Assembly: GCA_021292105.1 (NCBI GenBank)
Contig: CM037869.1
Span: 6,136,204-6,200,203, forward strand
DNA: 64,000 bases
Source: Anadara kagoshimensis
Taxonomy: Eukaryota; Mollusca; Bivalvia; Arcoida; Arcidae
Reading direction: 5' to 3'
Every line of letters begins with the position of its first letter. Position 1 is the stretch's first letter. This document shows, in pieces, positions 35,801 to 44,800 of this stretch. Made by a program: the position numbers and the translations under genes. Under the pieces are notes generated by a model that did not search any database, was not told the origin of the DNA, and was given only the letters and a program-made list of their open reading frames with translations.

Positions 35801-38800
35801 TAAAAATATTGTCTGTCGTTGAATGCGATTTCCGAAAACCAGTTTGACAATTTGTAATAATATTTTCCTTTTCCGAAAATAGTTTTAAACGAGTATTTAA
35901 AATAGATGTAAATAATTTACCAAAACAACTTAAAATAGGCCTGTAGTTTTCAGGATTTGACACATCACCTTTATTCTTATATATTGGTTTGACAATTCCA
36001 ACCAACCAGGATTTGGGTATGTGACCACTCTCAAAAATAATATTAAAAAGTAATAAATAAATAGGTAACATAATATGTAATGACACTTTGATATATTCAT
36101 TTAAGATATGGTCTTCGCCACAAGCCTTTTCATTCTTTAAAATTTTTACGGCTTCTACAATTTCTTTTTCAGTAATTGGACCGTTTATATCGGTCGTTTC
36201 TGGTTCATCACTCGCCATAAAAGCAGCGTCATCTTGTACACAATACTCTATCTGATTAAGATTTTTAAAATAATTATAAAAAACTCAATATCTATAGTTT
36301 CTGTCTTTTTACACGCCAGATTTGCCATTAATTATTTTCCAATATTCTCTAGGACAGTTGAATCAATTATTACCTCTACATAATTTTTATCGGTATTCTC
36401 AACATTTTCTAATGTATTGAGAATGTCCAAGACATCATCATGACAAATATTTTGTACAAAAGTTTCTGATTTAGACTTAACCCATTTTCTAGGAACAAAA
36501 TAATCTTATTTACTTTGATTTCTATCTGATATAGTTTCAAATCTATATAACATTCTAATACAATACAAATTGGCGAATGTATATCTGAAAGTAGATTACA
36601 AAATTCTAATACACAAAAATCTACAATAACCGAAAATATAAATGGTGAACAAAACATAAATCTATTAGACTGACAACCTTTAGAAGTAGCGTTACCAATG
36701 TGTTTTGTCTTTACCTACTCTACCTTAACTATATACAAGTTACAGTTCTTACATAACTCATAAATCTATACCCATAAGTTGTAGGTTTACTAACATCACT
36801 TGTTGCACGATCTAGTTCTATACCTAACATTTTAATGTATTCGGACTGTCTAGATAACTGCTTAAGTCGTTATCCGAATCTATGAATTCATTTTAGATCT
36901 TGTCAGTTTCAACGTAATCTTTCAGCTTACCGCACCTAGCGTTAAAGTCGCCAAGTAAACAGACATTTATACAGTTATTATAAATTTTGACAATTTCATC
37001 TTCTAGATCAGAGAAGCAGTCTATATCAGAATATTCCGAGCCTATAGGGGGAATATATACTGCACCAAAGACAATTACTTCTTGAAAAAGTTCTGTAACT
37101 TTAAGCCACAGTACTAGTTTACTATTCGATTCTAGTTCTGAACAAAACTTAAGTAGTTTTTCCCGCACAAATACACCTATACCACCCGACCTATTCAATC
37201 CTCGCTTTTTTGATAAAAATTTATAGCCCTTTAAATTTATGTCATCGTGGTCCGTTAATTTTGTTTCACTAATAAAGACAAAGTCATATTTATTGATAAA
37301 GTCACAAAATTCTGGAATTAAAAGTTTTGATTTCAAACCACAAACATTTATTGAACAAAAGTTAATGTGATCTATAATTTGTGAACCTGTATATCCATCT
37401 GTTAACGTTGTTCCACCTCCGTCGTCGTCCCTAATCGTCTTTGTTTTTGTTATCCTCTTCGTTTCTGTTATCTTCTTCGTTTCTGTTATCTTCTCTATTT
37501 CTGTTGTCTTCCCCGTCTCGGTTGTTTTCCTAGTTTCTGTTGTTTGAACTTTCTCCTGTGTTGTTGATCTTTGTGTATTTATGATTTCTGTGTTTGTTTC
37601 AAACTCTCCTCATGTGCTGTCACTACGAACACGTTGTCGTTTGCGGAGTCGTTCACTGTACGTGTCGTTGGATCTATTAGAACGATCATGTCGGTTTTGT
37701 GCTTGACGTCTCATGTCCGGAACAAATAATATTGTGTAATCATTCTCGATATCTACAATTTGACCAGATCTATCATCTTTGTACTCCAAATTTACGTACA
37801 ACTTTCCGTTTATGTACAATTTGTCGACATTTAAATATGCCATGTTATTCCATTCTCTGACTTTCCTAAACACGGGAAATAGTTCTTTTCTTCTATTTTC
37901 TATTTCTTTTGGAAACTGCTCGTTTATTCTATAGCTTGTTCCTTTTAAACGATTTGAACTCTTCTTTACAAGGTCCCTCTGCTTATACTTACTAAATTTT
38001 GCCACTATGCTACGAGGTCTGTTAAATGCGGCTCTACCAAAGCGATGAACCCGCTCAAATTCAATATCTTCAGTTATTCCAAGGGTTGACGTTATGAAGT
38101 GTTTGAGCACAGCCTCTGTGTCCTCTAGTCTATTTTCTGAATCATGTTTCTCCTCTATTCCGACAAATACTAAATTGTCGCGCATTGAGCGAGTTTGTAC
38201 TTCCAAAACCTTTTCTTTTAAGTAACAATTCTCGTTATCTAGTGCTTTTACAGTCTCTTTCAGATTTTCATTTTCTTTTCTATCAAGCATAAGCCTCTTG
38301 ACTTGGGTTTTCAGGGTTCTATCTCTTTCTCGGACTCGTCTGTCGACTTCTTTATATCTTTTACATTTCACCGGTTTGACTCACAGACTTCTCTATAGTA
38401 CTTATACAAGCTGTTGAGCTCTGCATTGCCTGCTCTAATGTGCTTACTCTTTGTGTTACTGTAACTAAGGACTCTTCAATAACATCAAGTTTGCGCAATT
38501 TTATTTCTATATTTCCAAGCCTGGATTGTATGTCTCTCATACAAACCGCTAGATCATACTGGATAGGCGGTTGCAGACTGTAAGGTTCAGCCATAGCTGG
38601 GGACTGGGTATAAGTCAAGTCTCGGTTAACAGACATTTCTCTATATAACAATGCGTGCGCTTGGGATACACATTCACTAGTACTATCGTTCATAATATAT
38701 CATGCGATCAAATAGATGTAACTGTTTATAACACAAATAGGCTCGATATAAACTCGATATATACTCCCTATACCTGTATATGTTAATGTTTTGGTCGCAT

Positions 38801-41800
38801 ACCAATGTGAGTAGTTTTCATTGACACAACAATGGAACTTACAAATGCACTGTTTAAAAAATTACAACACAAAATGTTCAAATTCTTACTTTACACAAAT
38901 GTTCCTGGTACCTTTTCCAATTGTTTGATCCAACATTTGAGTCATTTTAGCCTTGCTTTAGATGAAAACAGCAATGTTTTACACACAAGTTTCTTACAAC
39001 GTCCATTTCGCTTGACATGCGCACTATATCTCTCAGAAAGGTCATTTGTATAATCGAAATCAATTTCTCTACTTTTACTATAAAATATTCTTATTTGGAG
39101 ATTGTTTAATAATTCGGTGATTTCCGTTGTAATGAAGGTTTTATATTTTGTCTAGATAAATGATTATAGCATATGCGAAGACCAGATAGTACAAAGATAC
39201 CTTGTACCTTGTTTGACGAAAATGTCAGTTCTTGCGGAAACATTTTTCTTTGAAAATATAGCAAATGGCAATTTGTTTGCCGCAGCTCAAAATCGGTCGG
39301 TCTATACATTCAGATTTCAAGTCTATTCAACCAACGATATTCAGTCTTGTCCAGCTCGTGACATTCATCACATATGAAACCTACTCCGACTTTTCGTCTA
39401 TGGCTTTTCTTCGTGCTATGAATACACCTAAAAGTTATTGTTTTGGCATTTTGTTTACTAGTACGTGTTTAACATACACGAAACACACAGGAAATGACAA
39501 GTGGCCTTAAACTGGATTTATATTGTATGTATGAAACAAATATAACAAAGTAAGATAAAAAGAAGTAAAGCCGTAAAATATACATTTTATTAAAATAAAA
39601 TACATGTAAGTTGAAAATTATAACTTATTAACTAATAATTATAAAATTATAACTTTGGGATTCGAACCAACAACGTAAGACTTACTAGTCCCTATGTATA
39701 CCCACTACACCACGCAGGTAAATGTTGACAATAAGGGTTTTATTAGTATAACACGGTATATTAAGAGGTTGTATTGAGGGAACTCTCTAAACATTGATTT
39801 TTTACAAAATTCAGTATCAGCGCATATCTCTTCATTAACCATACTTTGCATATCTAACAGTATAATAATATACTTTTTATATTCAAAATATTTTTAATGG
39901 AGAGACATGCGCTCTATGTGTATTTATTAAAAACGTGTTGATTTTCGCTGACTTGTTCCATGTTTGTATAGATTTACACGGAGACAAACCTAATGGATTG
40001 CATGTGTTAAACATATAATGCAATATTTTACTGAAATTTTTTTTATTAATTATAATTTTATAAGCCTAGTAATGCTAATTAAATATATAAATTAACTGTT
40101 AAATTCCAGTACTTATTATAATTTGATGGTCTTCTCTGGAGGTTTTTACACAAAATCGGATGACGTAAATGCATTAATTTTGATCAAAATAACCATGACC
40201 AGAGGCTTTTATCAAAAGTTGTGATCAAATTGTTATGCCATTGTTGTTTTTAATAATCAACATCGTAAATGAAACTGTATTATAACTATGTTAGGAGTTC
40301 ATTTTCTCCCCTACATACCCACTACTTCTTATGTGACCATTTTTGAATTTTTGTTTTGTTTGAAAATAATAATATAATAAATAAATAATAAATAAATAAA
40401 AATAATTGCTTGATTCCGTCATTATTATGCTTTATAAGTATATTGTATACGGCATTACATTAATATGCCCCTGATTTCTACAATGGTGCTTTATCATCAT
40501 GCTTGTGCATTTTTAATAATACCATTGTCATGACTGTGCTAATTGTTTTAATTGTTTATCAAAATTACCACATGTCGATTGATGTTTGAACCCTTAGTTG
40601 ATAAGATAGAAAAAGAATTGTTACATAACAGAAATATGTTGTCCTCGAATATCGTCAAATCAAATTACTCGCGAAAATGTGAATTCACAACTGTGCGAAT
40701 AACGTGCTTGATTTTAACATTGCTTTTGTTAATCGTTCTTAGCTCCTTTTTGTATTATCTTTGTAGCCGTCTACTTCAATAAGTTCCCGACCATGTGTCA
40801 GAAAAAATAAAAACACTGGCAATCATAGCTGGGTACGAGCTGATAGGGAATCAATGGATCAACAACAAACGGAGGTAAGCACGCACGTGTACACACACAC
40901 ACACACACACACACTTCCCTATCTTTGGAAAAATACGATTCCAATAGAATACAGAGAGTATAATGATACGCAAGTAGAATTTATAATGAATATATTTCAT
41001 TGTACATTGAAAACCCACCCAAGGTATTCTTTTAATTAGCACGGACTATCTGCTTTAACTTTTTTGATATTGCCAGTTCGGTCTATCTTTTTTATATTGG
41101 TTAAATAATGAATATTTAGCCCCTGTAAATGGAAACTAGTGTATTAGAAACAGCAAATCTTCACGAAACCTCGCCTCAAATATAACCCTGATGAAAATCA
41201 TATGTGGTATTGGCACCTATAGGTTAGTTAAGTTTTATATAGAGAACACGTTAAATATATAGAAATAATATCGTGTTGAACATCATACAGAAAATACTAT
41301 CTGGAATGTTTTTTTCACTAATACTGATGAGTTATTGTATTCCAAAGCGGCCGTCTAGTACAGTAAAATGAACAATGGTATAAGTATAATATGTAATTTT
41401 CATTCTAAATCTGCTCGGTTTCAGATAACAACATTAGGATCGTCCACAAACACTTGTCCCGAACACAAAAGCAGAAAATGAGAACAAGGTAAGTAGTAAA
41501 ACTCAATATCATTATGTCAGCCATATTGGAAATGACATCCATTTTGAATTACAAAATCCTATCGGGTATATAAAAATAATAGGCAGATCGAAAACAAAAT
41601 TATTGAAATCCCTGTATATTTGTGAACGAAATGTGTAATAACAAAAATTGTATGCATATCATGTCGTAAATACACTGCAAATAATAGTTTCTGCCACTTC
41701 AGCTATAGCTGGCGACGTCTCGATATAAATGAAATATTATTGACTGCGACGTAAAACCCTTTTTATTCATCCATTCATTCATTCAATTAATTAATTCATC

Positions 41801-44800
41801 AATCAATCAATCAATCTTGGTCGAATGTTGTATTACATCACGTTTAGTTCTTGTTCTTGTCCTTGCTGTTCAGGCTCCATTTGATACCATTATCATTTTG
41901 CTAGTGCTTAGACATTAAGAGTTTTAAGGTGTCATTTTGAAAGTCGGCTCAATACATTTATATTTGTGGTATTGTAAAAATGTTTATTCTTAGTTTTTAA
42001 AGAAAGATAGCAAAATTCGCCAAACATTAGTTAATGAAAATCCTTAGTTAAAAAATGATAGTAAAAAGGGGGCCATGGTATGTTATTATCACCGGTTTTC
42101 GAAGAGGTTTTTTTTTAAAATTAAGTTCGAGGTTCCGTACATCCATCCGTTCAATCACTTCTTTTTCAGAGTAATTCTCAAAAACTATGAACCACCTTTT
42201 TTACGAAACCTGGCGTAATTGATAGGAGACGTGCATAACTACGGCAATAACCCAAGTTGGTTAGTTCACTTTCCTGCAAGTTATAGTCCTTAGGTACATA
42301 TTAAAAAACTATTTAAATGACAAGGGATCCTAATTAACTAAAGTCGCTTGTTCATTTAATGTTTGTCTTCTTCATTCATTGTTACAGACACTAAAGCGAT
42401 GTTGTAAGTACTCGGTTGCAGTGGCTGTAATATTAATAGGAATCTCTGCTGTTATTGTCGTCATAGTAACAAACAATGATCAGAAATACCCACCAAAAGC
42501 GGATAAACAAAAAAGTACAGGTAAAATAAATAAATAAATTTGGAAGCTTCGGTGCCATTGTGCAATCCCCCATTTCACCAATACAGTAACACAGTTGGTA
42601 GAGTGCTAATAATGTGTAAATAGCGTCTTATGTTGGAGGTCGGGATTCGAACCCTCATCAGGATAGATTAATGGTTGTTGGGTAGTTCAGTAAGTACTGC
42701 TCGGTATTTTACATCAAAATCTTCACTTTGTTACAATCACACTGATGATGACAGAGGGGACACGTGTTGTATACTTTACTGTAATTTTCTCTTGTTTTGT
42801 CCAATTTCTTAGCCCCACGCCTATAACCGACTGACGCGTTCCAATCCGACTTGGGTAGTTCCCAGTATGATTATGAGCAAGTTTTTCAGTCCGCTCAATT
42901 TTTTCAGTTTCTTCTATCAATACAAAACAGACCGTCTAAGGCGTTAACAGAATTACCTCACTCTACTCTTATTGCTCCATCTGCTGGTTGTTTTTATACC
43001 CCTCCCGCCGCAACTTGTTTGAGGGGAGTTTATAGGAATCACCATGTCTGTCCTGTAAAATCGTGCCCTGACCATCTCATAGCTGCTTTAGATGACTTTA
43101 AAAAAAACTTCACATGAATAATCTTCATGGTCGGAAGGTGTGTCATGACCTTAAACCAAGGTCATATCATACAGATCAAGGTCGTAGGAAAACATTAAAT
43201 GTTGGGGCGGGGGGGGGGTATTTGGCTTCCAAGAGACAGTTCTAGTTATTCGTGGTTATACTGACTGTAGCTTTTGTATGTCTATCAGATACAAATGTAT
43301 TTTTATTTTTTTTAATTTCTAGATGAGTGTGGGATATATCTCGTGGATTCAGTACAGTATAGACGGCCTGTTAACATTGAATTTAACTGTACTTTTACAA
43401 ACAATGTCGTGTTTTCTGTGAATAAAATAAAAATTAAATTTAAACCTACATACAGATACTTGTCTACTAGCGAGAATATTGAAAAAGAAATAACTTTAAG
43501 TAATGACACTAAACAACACGTTGCCATGACAATCAAGCGTTGGAGTATAAATTGTAGTGTGGTAGATAAACATTTAAAATGTGGTTTAGAGAGAGAACCG
43601 GTGAGATGTGACAATGGAGGGGTGGCTTCTGTTACTTTGTATGGCAAAGAGGAACTTTACCAAGAGGAAGTCGAGTTTGATGTTGAAGGTAAGCATTTTT
43701 AAAAATCAATGACCTTGAACTTTAATTGTTTGACCTTGTAGATAGAAATCGAGTTTGATGTTGAAGGTAAATATTTTAAATCATTGGCCTTGAACTTTGA
43801 TTGACAAACCTTGTCATGTAGATACAATATTTTAAAAAAATGCCAGGCTTGGTTTTGAAGGTTAAAACATTTTAAAACAATTGACCTTTAACTTTGATTG
43901 ATTAACCTTGCCATATGAATACTCTTTTTTGAAAAAGGCGAAGATTTGGTTTGAATGTAAAAACATTTTAAACAATTGACCTTGAACTTTGATGTTAAAT
44001 TTTTTGACCTTGCCCTGTAGATAATGCATTTTATAAAAGATGTGGTTTGAAAGTAAAACATTTGATATTATTGGTCTTGCTCATAGAATGTTTTTGATTT
44101 TGTGTATATTCGAAGACAGAGGTTGGTATTGACGATAAACATTTTAAATCATTGATCTTTAACTTAGAATTTTATTGTTTCACCTTTGACCTTTAGCTGT
44201 AGATAATGTATATGTATTTAATAAAAGGTGGGGGTTGGTGTTGAAAGTAAAACCTTCTAAATCATTGGCCTTCAACTTATATTTTTATTTGTCCTTTGAA
44301 CTTGAAATGTAGATAATGTATTTTTTGAAAGGTAGGTTTTGGTATTGGAGGTAAACATTTAGTCATTGACCTTGAAGTTACATGTATATCTTCATTTTAA
44401 ACCATCGGCCTTGATCTTAGAAAAATGTGATTTTATTTTTAAATTATGGTAGGTGAGGTATCACAGGTGGAAATGAATGTTAACCAGACCATAGACGAGA
44501 GAGATAATTCTACCATTGTGGATATAGCTTGTTCTACCCAGAGTTCCTGTACGCCGACTAGTATCTGGTTGTTCAGTAAGAAAGACGGAGTGACCGAGAG
44601 AAGATACGACATTAACTTCACCTGTATAATAGAGTATAATACACAAGATGGCACCACTGTGGATTGTGCCGGCAGTATACCAGGCTCCTTACTCAAGTCC
44701 TTTGGTACCATACTTTGCCGTCCTCAACTTAATGATTCCGTGGTAGCAGAAGCTAAAGAAGCGTCAGTTAGGCCACCAGTGTGTATAGGAGATGGTAGGT

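Larger units (their letters stand above)
34050..38800 (-). mobile_element. Decayed non-LTR retrotransposon (LINE)
   Basis: In order on the minus strand: an ORF1 with coiled coil and RNA-binding-like region (38693-37610), an AP-type endonuclease piece (about 37380-36893), reverse transcriptase pieces (36218-35739 and 35581-35378, with the YADD box), a C-terminal part (35156-34479) and a 3' end with AATAAA near 34050. Several frameshifts and stops make it inactive. The two-ORF layout and the protein style fit the L1/Tx1 group of LINEs; the clade is inference. Confidence 0.85.

Noticed and set aside
39645-39725. Minus-strand tRNA-like sequence with A and B box words
   Set aside because: The presumed acceptor stem ends do not pair and the anticodon arm is unclear; treated as a SINE relic.
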